NCBI GenBank assembly: GCA_937890575.1
Contig: CALADZ010000098.1
Location: 8,933-72,932 of the forward strand
Direction: 5' to 3'
Length of the DNA stretch: 64,000 nt
From: MAG-120531 sp002378585
GTDB lineage: Bacteria > Bacteroidota > Bacteroidia > Flavobacteriales > Flavobacteriaceae
Shown here: piece by piece, positions 16,655-25,298 of the stretch
How positions within the stretch are numbered: the stretch's first letter is position 1
Layout of the letters: each line of letters opens with the position of its first letter
Translations under genes and position numbers: made by a program
Notes under the pieces: generated by a model
What the model was told of the DNA's origin: nothing
Database searches by the model: none
Seen by the model: the letters and a program-made list of their open reading frames with translations, nothing else

Positions 16655-18268
16655 TTAAGGAAATATAATTAGGCTACAGGCTTGATCTAACGGATCAAAT
16701 GTTTCATACAAAGCATCAAAAAACAATGTTCCATAAGTCAGGTAAAAGGGGGCGAAATTTCTTTTGCGTTCTTGGTATCCGCCCTGGGGGAACAATTCAT
16801 TGTGCCATTCACTCAATCGAGCCACTTGATCTTTGAGTTGGCGTTTTTGCGCATTGAGCAACCTTTTTTCCAATAGATCTATGCCCTGCATTTGTTTAGC
16901 TTTTTGCGCATGTACCGCTCCAATAAATGAAGGGTCTGTCGATTCAGCCAAAGTGTACAAATGGGCAAACTGCGCTTCGAGCTGTTCCTTGAGAAATCCT
17001 AAATCAAGCTCAATATTAGAAATTGATCTGATTTTTTTATTGATCAATTGATCTTTACTCAAAAAAAGTTGATTTGGCTCCAAACCAAAAGCGGCTATTT
17101 TCTTCCACTGTTTCTCAGTCATCAACACCGCTGCATCCCTGTGAATAAGCACAGGAAAAGGCACCTCTACCGCATCAAAAAGACTTTTTAGCTCAAACCA
17201 ATAGGAAAGTTCACCACCACCTCCAATGTAGGCGAGATTGGGCAATATCGTCTCTTGATATAACGGTCGAGTCAAAACATTAGGGGAAAAACGTTCAGGA
17301 AACTGGTCGTATAATTCGATCCACTGAGCTGTCGTGTATTTGATGTCACTACCCACCACATGAGCTCCCTGTTCATCTCGTTCCATACGCCCCCTTCTAC
17401 CTCGATCTATATAAAAGAAATTTAAATCTCTCGGAGAGACTTGTGGCTCATAATCTGGATAAACCACTTTTATTCGTTCAATAGATTCGCTGACCTTTGT
17501 TCTGGTTACATCCTCCATCAATTCACGAACAAATAAGGGCTTGAGCAGTCTTTTTAACTCTGGGTGATCTGCATCGATGACGACCAATCCGCGATCTCCA
17601 AATAAAGCGTCTGCCAACCTCTGTGTTGCTTTTGCCAGGTTATCGGATTGCAGGTAAGCCAACTCGAACTGCTCCTTCAACCATTCAGCTCTTTGCGATG
17701 TACCCAACAAGCTGGCTAATACCTCATAAACAGCATCAATCCCATCCGTTTTTAAATGCCCAACTGGACCATCAAGTGGGGTATTGGGTTCCCAAACTAA
17801 TTTTTGATCCCCTAGATAAAAGTGATTGATCTCAGCAAAATCATGGTCTTCCGTAGCCATCCAATAGACCGGAACAAATTGATGTTCTGGAAATTCCTCC
17901 CTCAATTTTTCAGCTAGTTTGATCGTTGATATCAACTTATAAACCACATATAATGGTCCAGTAAATAGATTTAATTGATGTCCCGTCGTTACTGTAAAAC
18001 AAGTAGAATTAACCCAACAGTCTATATTTTGTTGGACCGATGCGCTGAAGGGAAGATCCGCATACTGTGCCTTGAGATGCGCTTGAACTAGTTGGCGGGT
18101 AGCCGATGAAAAGTCTTGTCGAAAAGATATTTGTTGTCCTAGACCGACCATTGAAGGCCAAGGTCCAACAAACGGTTCTATGGAGGGTTTTTTTTCTAAA
18201 TAATCCCTGACCAGAGTACCCGGTGCATACATATTGGAGAGCGGAATGCGAACTTGTTGGAAACCCAT
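16655..18268 (-). CDS. bshC: Putative cysteine ligase BshC (bacillithiol synthesis)
   Basis: Last step of bacillithiol synthesis, adding cysteine to glucosaminyl-malate. Characteristic BshC blocks are present: TTGHQLNLFTGPLYVVYK, VYWMATEDHDFAEI, GPVGHLKT, VLIHRDAAVL and a long helical segment near 400-480, with a C-terminal region containing NLFPQGGYQERKRNF-type motif (FPQGGYQER). The 537 residues are typical. The glucosaminyl-malate genes bshA and bshB are not in the window. First gene of a two-gene run with the PLP decarboxylase. Confidence 0.93.
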   Translation of the reverse strand: MGFQQVRIPLSNMYAPGTLVRDYLEKKPSIEPFVGPWPSMVGLGQQISFRQDFSSATRQLVQAHLKAQYADLPFSASVQQNIDCWVNSTCFTVTTGHQLNLFTGPLYVVYKLISTIKLAEKLREEFPEHQFVPVYWMATEDHDFAEINHFYLGDQKLVWEPNTPLDGPVGHLKTDGIDAVYEVLASLLGTSQRAEWLKEQFELAYLQSDNLAKATQRLADALFGDRGLVVIDADHPELKRLLKPLFVRELMEDVTRTKVSESIERIKVVYPDYEPQVSPRDLNFFYIDRGRRGRMERDEQGAHVVGSDIKYTTAQWIELYDQFPERFSPNVLTRPLYQETILPNLAYIGGGGELSYWFELKSLFDAVEVPFPVLIHRDAAVLMTEKQWKKIAAFGLEPNQLFLSKDQLINKKIRSISNIELDLGFLKEQLEAQFAHLYTLAESTDPSFIGAVHAQKAKQMQGIDLLEKRLLNAQKRQLKDQVARLSEWHNELFPQGGYQERKRNFAPFYLTYGTLFFDALYETFDPLDQACSLIIFP

Positions 18269-18423
18269 AAGAATAATTGCTTGGTAAATATACGCGAACT
18301 CTTTTTGTTGGATTTAATTTTGACGAAAACTTGAGGACTTTTTAACATTAATCAAAACGTATTATCCCTGTCAAATCGTAACTTTATGGCACTCTGATGT
18401 AGAGGAACCTCATCCATTGTTCA

Positions 18424-19719
18424 ATGAAGAAATCACTCAAGTTTTGGAATTCACAGTCCCTAAAAATAGCTCTGTACGGGTTGATGTTTTTCTTGTGCTT
18501 CTCCACTCATGCACAAACAAACTCGGTCAAAGAAATAACCGGTAGAGTTATTGACCAGAGAACAAAAGAACCCTTAGCGCTGGCCTCTGTTAGGTTGTCC
18601 GATGACCAAGGTGCCACGGTAACCAACAAAGATGGACGATTTAGCATCAAAATACCTGTAGATAATCCTGGTCAAGAATTACTGATCTCGTTTATGGGTT
18701 ATGAATCGGCTCGATTGGCCATCAATACCCAACCAGATCCACTACTGATCTCTTTAATCCCAAGCACCACAATACTTAAAGAGGTGACGGTGAGTGTGCC
18801 ACAAGACCCAGGTGTTCTCGTGTTAGAGATGCTGAAAAACAGGCAACAACAAGGCACGCAACAAAAAAGTCAAGTCATTACTTTTTTCAGAGAGGCGGTA
18901 CGGAAAAAATCTAAAAACCTATCATTAGCCGAGGCCATTATTGAGGTAGATAAACAACCCAATAGCTCCGATAAAAATGATGTAGCTCGCTTGATTCAAT
19001 TCAGAAAAAGCACCAATTATAAGCCCAACGATACGCTAGCTGTTAAACTTCAAGGCGGCCCCTACAACACTTTGTTTATCGATATAGCTAAATACCCAGA
19101 TATCGTATTTGATCCTCAAGCGCTTCAAGCTTATCGATTTACCCATGCTGGATTTACGCAAATTGACCAAAAACTAGTGCACATTGTTCATTTTGAACAA
19201 AAACAAAATGTCATCACACCACTCTACAGGGGCGAATTGTACATCACCACTCAGGGCAACCATTTAGCTAAAGCCATATTTGAGATGAATGTTACCAATA
19301 GAGAAGCTGCTGCTTCCTTGTTTGTCAGAAAAAAACCAGCACGCGTAAAATTATGGCCTACGTCAGTAAACTATCAGGTAGACTATAGCCCCCAAGGGGA
19401 AAGCTGGACCTTCCAATACAGTAAAATGGAGATGAATTTTACCGCCAATTGGAAAAATAAATTGTTCAATACTCAATACCAAATATGGGCAGAAATGGCC
19501 GTAACCGATCAAAAAAACCCATCATCAACCAATACTATGGACAACACAGACGTGATTAAACCTTCTGTTGTTTTAAGTGAATCGACCAAAGGATTTGGAA
19601 ATCCTGACTTCTGGGGCGAATACACCGTTATTGAGCCTGACCAATCCATTGAAGAAGCTATTGAACGCATCATCAGACAATTAAACCGATGGGAGCGAAA
19701 AACACCACAAAATGAGTAA
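18424..19719 (+). CDS. Exported CarboxypepD_reg-like domain protein
   Basis: A 431-residue protein with a long N-terminus and signal peptide (hydrophobic about 15-30, ending THAQ), then an immunoglobulin-like CarboxypepD_reg domain (about 37-115; EITGRVIDQRTKEPLALASV, NKDGRFSI, ISFMGYES), the fold at the front of SusC and related outer-membrane receptors. The rest is a beta-rich region of unknown function (about 120-431) without a TonB-dependent barrel. It probably resides in the periplasm or on the outer membrane. The stop overlaps the start of the LD-carboxypeptidase by eight bases, suggesting a joint role in the envelope. Exact role unknown. Confidence 0.72.
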   Translation: MKKSLKFWNSQSLKIALYGLMFFLCFSTHAQTNSVKEITGRVIDQRTKEPLALASVRLSDDQGATVTNKDGRFSIKIPVDNPGQELLISFMGYESARLAINTQPDPLLISLIPSTTILKEVTVSVPQDPGVLVLEMLKNRQQQGTQQKSQVITFFREAVRKKSKNLSLAEAIIEVDKQPNSSDKNDVARLIQFRKSTNYKPNDTLAVKLQGGPYNTLFIDIAKYPDIVFDPQALQAYRFTHAGFTQIDQKLVHIVHFEQKQNVITPLYRGELYITTQGNHLAKAIFEMNVTNREAAASLFVRKKPARVKLWPTSVNYQVDYSPQGESWTFQYSKMEMNFTANWKNKLFNTQYQIWAEMAVTDQKNPSSTNTMDNTDVIKPSVVLSESTKGFGNPDFWGEYTVIEPDQSIEEAIERIIRQLNRWERKTPQNE

Positions 19720-20770
19720 ACGAAGAAACTTCTTGGGAAATTTAGTCGCATTTTCCCTGACTGGTCTTTGGTCGTCAACACTATTGAGTCAAACCAAAAT
19801 ACCTGGTTTAAATTCACCAACCATCAAGCCCAAAAAACCAAAAAATGGTGCTCGAATAGCATTAATTGCTCCTGCATTTAACACCTCTTCAGAGAAAATA
19901 GATCGCGCTGTAAAGGATTTAACTGAAATGGGGTTTCAGGTTGTTCCCAGTAAATATCTGGGAGACCGATATGGCTACTTCAGTCAAACAGATCAGCTAA
20001 GGGCTCAAGACCTAATGGACGCATTTAAAGATAAAACTATTGAGGCCATAGTTTGTGTTCGTGGAGGATATGGAACAACAAGGATCTTAGATCAATTGGA
20101 TTACGCGGCAATTGCCAAGAATCCCAAACCCCTTATTGGGTTCAGCGACATAACCGCCTTGTTACAAGCCATATACATAAAAACCGGGTTAATTGGATTT
20201 CATGGCCCTGTGGGCAGTGCTTTAGAAAAATCATATTCAAAAGCCATGTGGTTGAATTTATGGAAACATTCTGGATCAGGATTTTTGATGGATTCTGTGG
20301 ATCAGGATGAAATTAAGGACCAAAAAAGCAATGAATATCAAAGAATTACGATTACTCCAGGTCTTGGTCGCGGAAAATTAGTAGGGGGTAGTTTAACACT
20401 GATTACATCGTTAATTGGCACGGAGTATGAAATTGACTTTACAGATAAAATCGTCCTCATTGAAGAAGTTGGTGAAAAACCATATCGGATAGACCGCATG
20501 TTGACTCAGTTATTGATGACAGAGACTTTTAAAAAGGCTCAAGGTTATGCACTCGGAGTGTGGGTTGATTGTGATCAACCAGCGGGTAGTAGAGATGGTT
20601 TTAGCCTATATGAAGTACTAAAGGACCGATTGATGCCTACCGAAATTCCTTGTTGTTATGGAATGTCTTTTGGACATACTCCTTGGAACATGACGCTACC
20701 CATTGGAGCAGAAGTAACATTCGATGCACAAAAAGGTCAACTGTACTTGGAGGAGAATATCTGGTCTTGA
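19712..20770 (+). CDS. S66 LD-carboxypeptidase (LdcA-like) with Tat-type signal
   Basis: Removes the terminal D-alanine from tetrapeptide stems of murein. The catalytic triad is visible: Ser145 in IGFSDITAL, a glutamate at 251/252 in LIEEVGEKPYR, and His322 in FGHTPWN. The N-terminus has KRRNFLG followed by a hydrophobic run to about residue 26, a twin-arginine-like signal, so it may act in the periplasm instead of the cytoplasm like E. coli LdcA. Length 352 equals a normal S66 enzyme plus about 40 residues of signal and linker. It is translationally coupled to the upstream CarboxypepD_reg gene. Confidence 0.87.
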   Translation: MSKRRNFLGNLVAFSLTGLWSSTLLSQTKIPGLNSPTIKPKKPKNGARIALIAPAFNTSSEKIDRAVKDLTEMGFQVVPSKYLGDRYGYFSQTDQLRAQDLMDAFKDKTIEAIVCVRGGYGTTRILDQLDYAAIAKNPKPLIGFSDITALLQAIYIKTGLIGFHGPVGSALEKSYSKAMWLNLWKHSGSGFLMDSVDQDEIKDQKSNEYQRITITPGLGRGKLVGGSLTLITSLIGTEYEIDFTDKIVLIEEVGEKPYRIDRMLTQLLMTETFKKAQGYALGVWVDCDQPAGSRDGFSLYEVLKDRLMPTEIPCCYGMSFGHTPWNMTLPIGAEVTFDAQKGQLYLEENIWS

Positions 20771-20782
20771 TGACATGACCAT

Positions 20783-22978
20783 TTAATTGGCTACTTCACT
20801 GATGAACTTTATGCGGTACAACCTGAGTTCTTCATCCTCGTAATCTCCATTAAAATGATTGCTGGCGAGGCTTATGTCATCGGTCTGCGCCTCAATAAAA
20901 TAGTCGTGCAACTCCGACTGCTGATCTTCGTCCAATAAATCCTCTAACCAATAATCGATATTTAATCGGGTTCCGCTAAATACAATTTGCTCCATTTCTT
21001 TGAGCAGCTCATCCATGGTTATTCCTTTTGATCGAGCAATATCATCTAAGGACAATTTTCGATCAACTCCTTGAATGATAAATAACTTGAGTGCAGATTT
21101 TGCACCCGTACTTTTGACGATCAAATCATCTGGCCGTGTAATGTCATTTTCTTTGACATATTCTGCTATCGTGGTGATGAATGGACCCCCAAATTTTTTA
21201 GCTTTTCCCTCGCCTACCCCATAAACCTGAGATAACTCTTTCAGGGTCATCGGATATTTTAACGCCATATCCTCTAAAGAGGAATCTTGAAAAATAACAT
21301 AGGTAGGTACCCCGTGTTTTTTGGCCTCTTTTTTCCTCAGATCCTGCAACATAGAAAATAATTGCTCATCAGCCGCCGCAGTCCCTTGATTCAATCGTTC
21401 CACTAATTCTGAATCATTTTCCAAATAACTGTGATCAACAGTCATCATAAATGATTTGGGTGACTTAATAAATTCCCTACCCAGGTCAGTTAAATGAACT
21501 ACCCCGTATTGTTCAATTTCTTTGTGCAATAAACCAGATACGATTGTTTGTCTTAACAAGGCCATCCAGTATTCTTTGGATTGATCAGATCCAGCCCCGA
21601 AAAATGGTTTTAAATGAATTTTATGAGCGACGATGAGCGCATTAGGTTTTCCCATCAACACTTTAACCAACTCTTTTGATTTGAATTTTTCAGCCGTTTG
21701 AACCACAATATCCAAAAGCCTAAGCACAGAATCTTTAGCCTCTACCTTGGGTTTAGGATTAGTCGCATTGTCATCCATATCGGCTCCAGGTCCATCTATC
21801 TCGTCAAAGATTTCTCCAAAATAGTGAAGCATGAATTTTCTTCTCGACATAGAAGTTTCAGCGTAAGCGATAACCTCCTGAAGCAATGCCATCCCAATTT
21901 CTTGTTCGGCTACTGGCTTACCCGACAAAAACTTCTCCAGTTTTTCCATGTCTTTGGGCGAATAAAACGCCAAACAATGACCTTTTCCTCCATCTCTACC
22001 CGCACGACCAGTTTCTTGGTAATAACTTTCAATACTTTTGGGCATGTCGTAATGAATGACATACCTCACATCTGGTTTGTCAATACCCATACCGAAGGCA
22101 ATAGTAGCAACGACCACCTCAGCCTCTTCCATCAAGAACATATCCTGATACTTAGACCTAGTTTTCGCATCAAAACCAGCGTGATAGGGTACAGCGTTTA
22201 CTCCGTTGACCTGAAGTACTTGAGCCAGCTCTTCTACCCTTTTTCTACTTAAGCAATAAACAATACCTGATTGAGCTGGATGTTGTTTGATAAATCGAAT
22301 CACATCTGCCTCCACTTGTTGGGTTTTTTGCCTTACTTCATAAAAAAGATTGGGTCTATTGAATGACGACTTGAATACTTTAGCGTCAGACATACCTAAG
22401 TTTTTCATGATGTCTTCCTGAACCTTAGGTGTGGCAGTAGCCGTTAATCCAATAACAGGAATGCTTGAGTCCAAGCGGTCTATGATCGACTTTAAATTTC
22501 GATATTCCGGTCTAAAATCATGCCCCCACTCTGAGATACAATGCGCCTCATCAATAGCGATGAAAGAAAGTGGAACTGATTGGAGAAACTGCACATATTC
22601 GTCTTTGGTTAACGACTCTGGAGCGACATAAAGCAGTTTGGTTATTCCTTGAACAACATCATCCATGACTTTTTTGATCTCTGACTTAGTCAGCGATGAG
22701 TTGAGCACATGTGCGACTCCATCGTTATCTGAAACACCGCGTATAGCATCTACCTGATTTTTCATCAAAGCAATTAAAGGCGATACGACAATGGCCGTTC
22801 CTGGGAGCATTAATGCGGGCAGTTGATAGCATAAAGATTTACCTCCACCGGTAGGCATGATCACAAACGCATTCTTTTTTTCTAGTAAATGAAGAATTAC
22901 CTCCTCTTGTCTTCCTTTGAAATGAGCAAAACCAAAATACTTCTGCAATTGCGCACTTAATTCCTCCTTGGTAGTCAT
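20783..22978 (-). CDS. recQ: ATP-dependent DNA helicase RecQ
   Basis: 3'-5' helicase of recombination and replication repair. I start at ATG 22978 rather than a TTG at 23008, giving about 731 residues. Order: superfamily 2 core with Walker A PTGGGKSLCYQLP, DEAHCISEWGHDFRPEY and motif VI QETGRAGRDG (about 15-355), RQC region (about 360-520), HRDC domain (about 545-620). The zinc-binding cysteine cluster of the RQC region is absent: where other RecQ proteins read CDNC, this one reads DDNA. Divergent from kdsD. Confidence 0.93.
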   Translation of the reverse strand: MTTKEELSAQLQKYFGFAHFKGRQEEVILHLLEKKNAFVIMPTGGGKSLCYQLPALMLPGTAIVVSPLIALMKNQVDAIRGVSDNDGVAHVLNSSLTKSEIKKVMDDVVQGITKLLYVAPESLTKDEYVQFLQSVPLSFIAIDEAHCISEWGHDFRPEYRNLKSIIDRLDSSIPVIGLTATATPKVQEDIMKNLGMSDAKVFKSSFNRPNLFYEVRQKTQQVEADVIRFIKQHPAQSGIVYCLSRKRVEELAQVLQVNGVNAVPYHAGFDAKTRSKYQDMFLMEEAEVVVATIAFGMGIDKPDVRYVIHYDMPKSIESYYQETGRAGRDGGKGHCLAFYSPKDMEKLEKFLSGKPVAEQEIGMALLQEVIAYAETSMSRRKFMLHYFGEIFDEIDGPGADMDDNATNPKPKVEAKDSVLRLLDIVVQTAEKFKSKELVKVLMGKPNALIVAHKIHLKPFFGAGSDQSKEYWMALLRQTIVSGLLHKEIEQYGVVHLTDLGREFIKSPKSFMMTVDHSYLENDSELVERLNQGTAAADEQLFSMLQDLRKKEAKKHGVPTYVIFQDSSLEDMALKYPMTLKELSQVYGVGEGKAKKFGGPFITTIAEYVKENDITRPDDLIVKSTGAKSALKLFIIQGVDRKLSLDDIARSKGITMDELLKEMEQIVFSGTRLNIDYWLEDLLDEDQQSELHDYFIEAQTDDISLASNHFNGDYEDEELRLYRIKFISEVAN

Positions 22979-23044
22979 ATGGGTTACTTGATCTGGTTGG
23001 GTGGTCAAACTTCCCTTAAATTAAGCATTTTACTGCAATGATCC

Positions 23045-23078
23045 CCTCCTTTTAAAATAAAACACGGAAAAAAGGAGG
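23045..23078. repeat. Perfect 9-bp inverted repeat between recQ and kdsD
   Basis: CCTCCTTTT (23045-23053) and AAAAGGAGG (23070-23078) pair perfectly around a 16-base loop, in the divergent promoter region. The right arm is followed by a T-rich tract. It could be an operator for both genes, or a weak hairpin; it is not placed as a terminator for any gene. Confidence 0.5.
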
Positions 23079-23093
23079 TTTGTTTTATTTGAT

Positions 23094-23101
23094 TAATTTT
23101 G
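23094..23101 (+). promoter_or_regulatory. -7 promoter box for kdsD-tatC-lptB
   Basis: TAATTTTG matches TAnnTTTG. The predicted start of transcription (about 23105) falls after the GTG at 23103, which argues for a downstream start codon for kdsD. A TTTG at 23079 is only 11 bases away, too close for a standard -33 element. Confidence 0.5.
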
Positions 23102-23156
23102 TGTGACCCAAAAATACATCTGTTTTTTTGGGCATCCAACCAAAATCAATGCGAAA

Positions 23157-24128
23157 TTGAGCGATTTTCAAGCCATATTGAACAGTGCCCGAAGAACACT
23201 TGAATTAGAAAGCCATGCTTTACTCGGGCTCATCCCTCTGTTAGGCGATGAATTTGCTCTGGCTGTACAACACATTCACCGTTCAAAATCAAGGGTGGTC
23301 GTCACTGGAATTGGAAAAAGTGCCGTTATTGGAAACAAAATTGTAGCCACGATGAATTCAACGGGTACGCCGGCGTTATTCATGCATGCCGCCGATGCCA
23401 TACACGGAGATTTAGGATCTATTCAAGATGGTGACAGCATCATCTGTATTTCCAAAAGCGGGGATACACCAGAAATCAAAGTATTGGTCCCCTTGTTAAA
23501 ACGAGGAGAAAATAAGTTAATTGCCATAACGGGCAACCCTGATTCCTTTCTGGGGCAACAAGCAGATTTTGTACTCAATACTTATGTGCCTAAAGAAGCG
23601 TGTCCAAACAATTTGGCCCCTACTACAAGTACAACAGCACAATTGGCGATGGGGGATGCATTAGCCGTCTGTTTGCTCGAACAAAAGGGATTTAACTCCG
23701 AGGACTTTGCCAAATTTCATCCCGGTGGTGCTTTGGGAAAAAAACTATACCTCAGCGTCAAAGACATTACAGCGCAAAATCAACGACCAGAGGTTCAAAT
23801 TCACAGTAAAGTCAAAGACGCCATTGTGGAGATATCTCAAAAAATGTTGGGTGTTACGGCAGTTATGGACGGAGATCAATTGGTCGGGGTAATCACCGAT
23901 GGTGACATTCGAAGAATGCTAGCTGTACATGACAATATTGGCGGTTTAACCGCACAAGACATTATGTCAAAAAATCCGAAAACCATAGATGTGGAATACT
24001 TGGCTGTCGATGCTATGTCATTGATGCAAGCCAACAGCATCACACAGCTGATTGCTGTGGATAAATCGGGTAGCTATCAGGGAATTGTTCACTTACACAA
24101 CCTAATTCAGGAAGGAATCACCTCATGA
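23157..24128 (+). CDS. kdsD: Arabinose-5-phosphate isomerase
   Basis: Converts ribulose 5-phosphate to arabinose 5-phosphate, first step of KDO for lipopolysaccharide. A SIS domain (IVTGIGKSA-like block VVTGIGKSAVIGNKI, SKSGDTPEIKVLVPLLKR, the conserved PTTSTTAQLAMGDALA) is followed by two CBS domains (about 190-320). A GTG at 23103 also opens this frame, but it overlaps the promoter; the TTG at 23157 gives the usual spacing of 11 residues before RTLELE. First gene of a run with tatC (overlap ATGA), an AhpD-like gene and lptB. Start codon is the uncertain part. Confidence 0.93.
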   Translation: MSDFQAILNSARRTLELESHALLGLIPLLGDEFALAVQHIHRSKSRVVVTGIGKSAVIGNKIVATMNSTGTPALFMHAADAIHGDLGSIQDGDSIICISKSGDTPEIKVLVPLLKRGENKLIAITGNPDSFLGQQADFVLNTYVPKEACPNNLAPTTSTTAQLAMGDALAVCLLEQKGFNSEDFAKFHPGGALGKKLYLSVKDITAQNQRPEVQIHSKVKDAIVEISQKMLGVTAVMDGDQLVGVITDGDIRRMLAVHDNIGGLTAQDIMSKNPKTIDVEYLAVDAMSLMQANSITQLIAVDKSGSYQGIVHLHNLIQEGITS

Positions 24129-24961
24129 AGCAAAAAAAAGATGTGAATGAAATGTCCTTCTTGGATCATTTAGAAGAGTTAAGGTGGCACTTAATTCGCG
24201 CTACTGCAGCCGTTGTTATTTTGGGATTTGCCGCTTTTTTGATGAAAGATTTCATTTTTAACACCTTGTTATTTGGTCCAAAGCAACCAGACTTTCCGAC
24301 CTATCGTTTTTTCTGCTTTTTATCTCAAAAATTAGGTTTTGAGGGCGCATTTTGCAGTACTGAGCCATTGTTCATCCTGCAGAGTCGTGAAATGGCCGGG
24401 CAGTTCTCAGCGCACATCTGGACATCCATTTGGGCTGGATTTATCATTGGATTCCCCTATGTGCTATGGGAAATTTGGCGATTCATCGGACCAGGACTTT
24501 ACGACAATGAGCGTAAAAATGCGCGAGGATTTATTTTTATCGCTTCCTTCTTATTCTTTCTAGGCGTCTTGTTTGGCTATTACATAGTTGCTCCGCTTTC
24601 CATTAATTTCTTGGGCAGCTACACCGTCAGTGAAGAAGTAACCAATCAAATCGATTTATCCTCCTACATAGCCATTGTTCGATCTTCTGTAATTGCTTGT
24701 GGACTTATTTTTGAATTACCCATTTTGATTTACTTCCTAACCAGAATAGGTTTGGTTACTCCAGAATTCTTAAAAAAATACCGAAAAGTGGCTTCTGTAT
24801 TGGTCTTAATAGTCTCTGCTGTAATTACACCGCCAGATGTAGCCAGTCAAATCATTGTTTCAATCCCCATCTTAATACTCTACGAGGTCAGTATTCATAT
24901 ATCCCGATTTGTTCTTCGGGGCGAACGAAAAAAAGCAGCAAAAAATGGAAAATCCAGTTGA
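24125..24961 (+). CDS. tatC: Sec-independent protein translocase TatC
   Basis: Receptor subunit of the twin-arginine translocase. The N-terminus has the conserved MSFLDHLEELRWHLIRA, with six membrane segments across 278 residues, a large first periplasmic loop, and the conserved FIIGFPYVLWEIWRFIGPGL block followed by the central FxELPIL-type sequence (FELPILIYFLTR). It overlaps kdsD by four bases. No tatA/B is adjacent. Two proteins in this window (at 11678 and 19712) carry twin-arginine-like N-termini and are candidate clients. Confidence 0.97.
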   Translation: MKQKKDVNEMSFLDHLEELRWHLIRATAAVVILGFAAFLMKDFIFNTLLFGPKQPDFPTYRFFCFLSQKLGFEGAFCSTEPLFILQSREMAGQFSAHIWTSIWAGFIIGFPYVLWEIWRFIGPGLYDNERKNARGFIFIASFLFFLGVLFGYYIVAPLSINFLGSYTVSEEVTNQIDLSSYIAIVRSSVIACGLIFELPILIYFLTRIGLVTPEFLKKYRKVASVLVLIVSAVITPPDVASQIIVSIPILILYEVSIHISRFVLRGERKKAAKNGKSS

Positions 24962-25298
24962 ATCATTTAATGAGTATCGTTCCAAAATGAACGAAAAGCT
25001 GTTGGGTGACCCACAGAGCAAACTGATCAAGCGAATTTTTAACTTGGACACCAATGCGTATAGTGAAGGTGCCCTGGACGTGAAGACCAAAGAACTTTTG
25101 GGGCTGGTGGCTTCAGCGGTATTGCGCTGTGACGATTGTGTGAAATACCACCTAGAACACGCCAAAAATGCAGGAGCTCAACACGAGGAAATCATGGAGA
25201 CTTTGGGTATTGCTACGCTGGTGGGAGGTACCATCGTTGTGCCACACCTGAGACGTGCCTATGAGTACTGGGAAGCTTTACAAAATCAACAATCATGA
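24945..25298 (+). CDS. AhpD-like carboxymuconolactone-decarboxylase-family protein
   Basis: A 117-residue helical protein of the AhpD/CMD fold. It shows the alkylhydroperoxidase core: KELLGLVASAVLRCDDCVKYH with a CxxC pair and the downstream histidine, preceded by the conserved glutamate. This matches the redox site of AhpD, so a peroxide- or thiol-related activity is plausible. I use the ATG at 24945, which overlaps tatC by 17 bases; a TTG 36 bases earlier is less likely. It also overlaps lptB by four bases, so it lies within the LPS/Tat operon. Physiological role unknown. Confidence 0.82.
   Translation: MENPVESFNEYRSKMNEKLLGDPQSKLIKRIFNLDTNAYSEGALDVKTKELLGLVASAVLRCDDCVKYHLEHAKNAGAQHEEIMETLGIATLVGGTIVVPHLRRAYEYWEALQNQQS

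Noticed and set aside
21698..22252. Open frame of 184 codons on the plus strand opposite recQ
   Set aside because: It lies wholly inside recQ, has no recognisable domain, low-complexity composition from the reverse complement of helicase codons, and no promoter of its own.
23103..23156. GTG at 23103 as the kdsD start
   Set aside because: It lies at the promoter's predicted transcription start and adds residues unlike the family; the TTG at 23157 gives the normal N-terminus.
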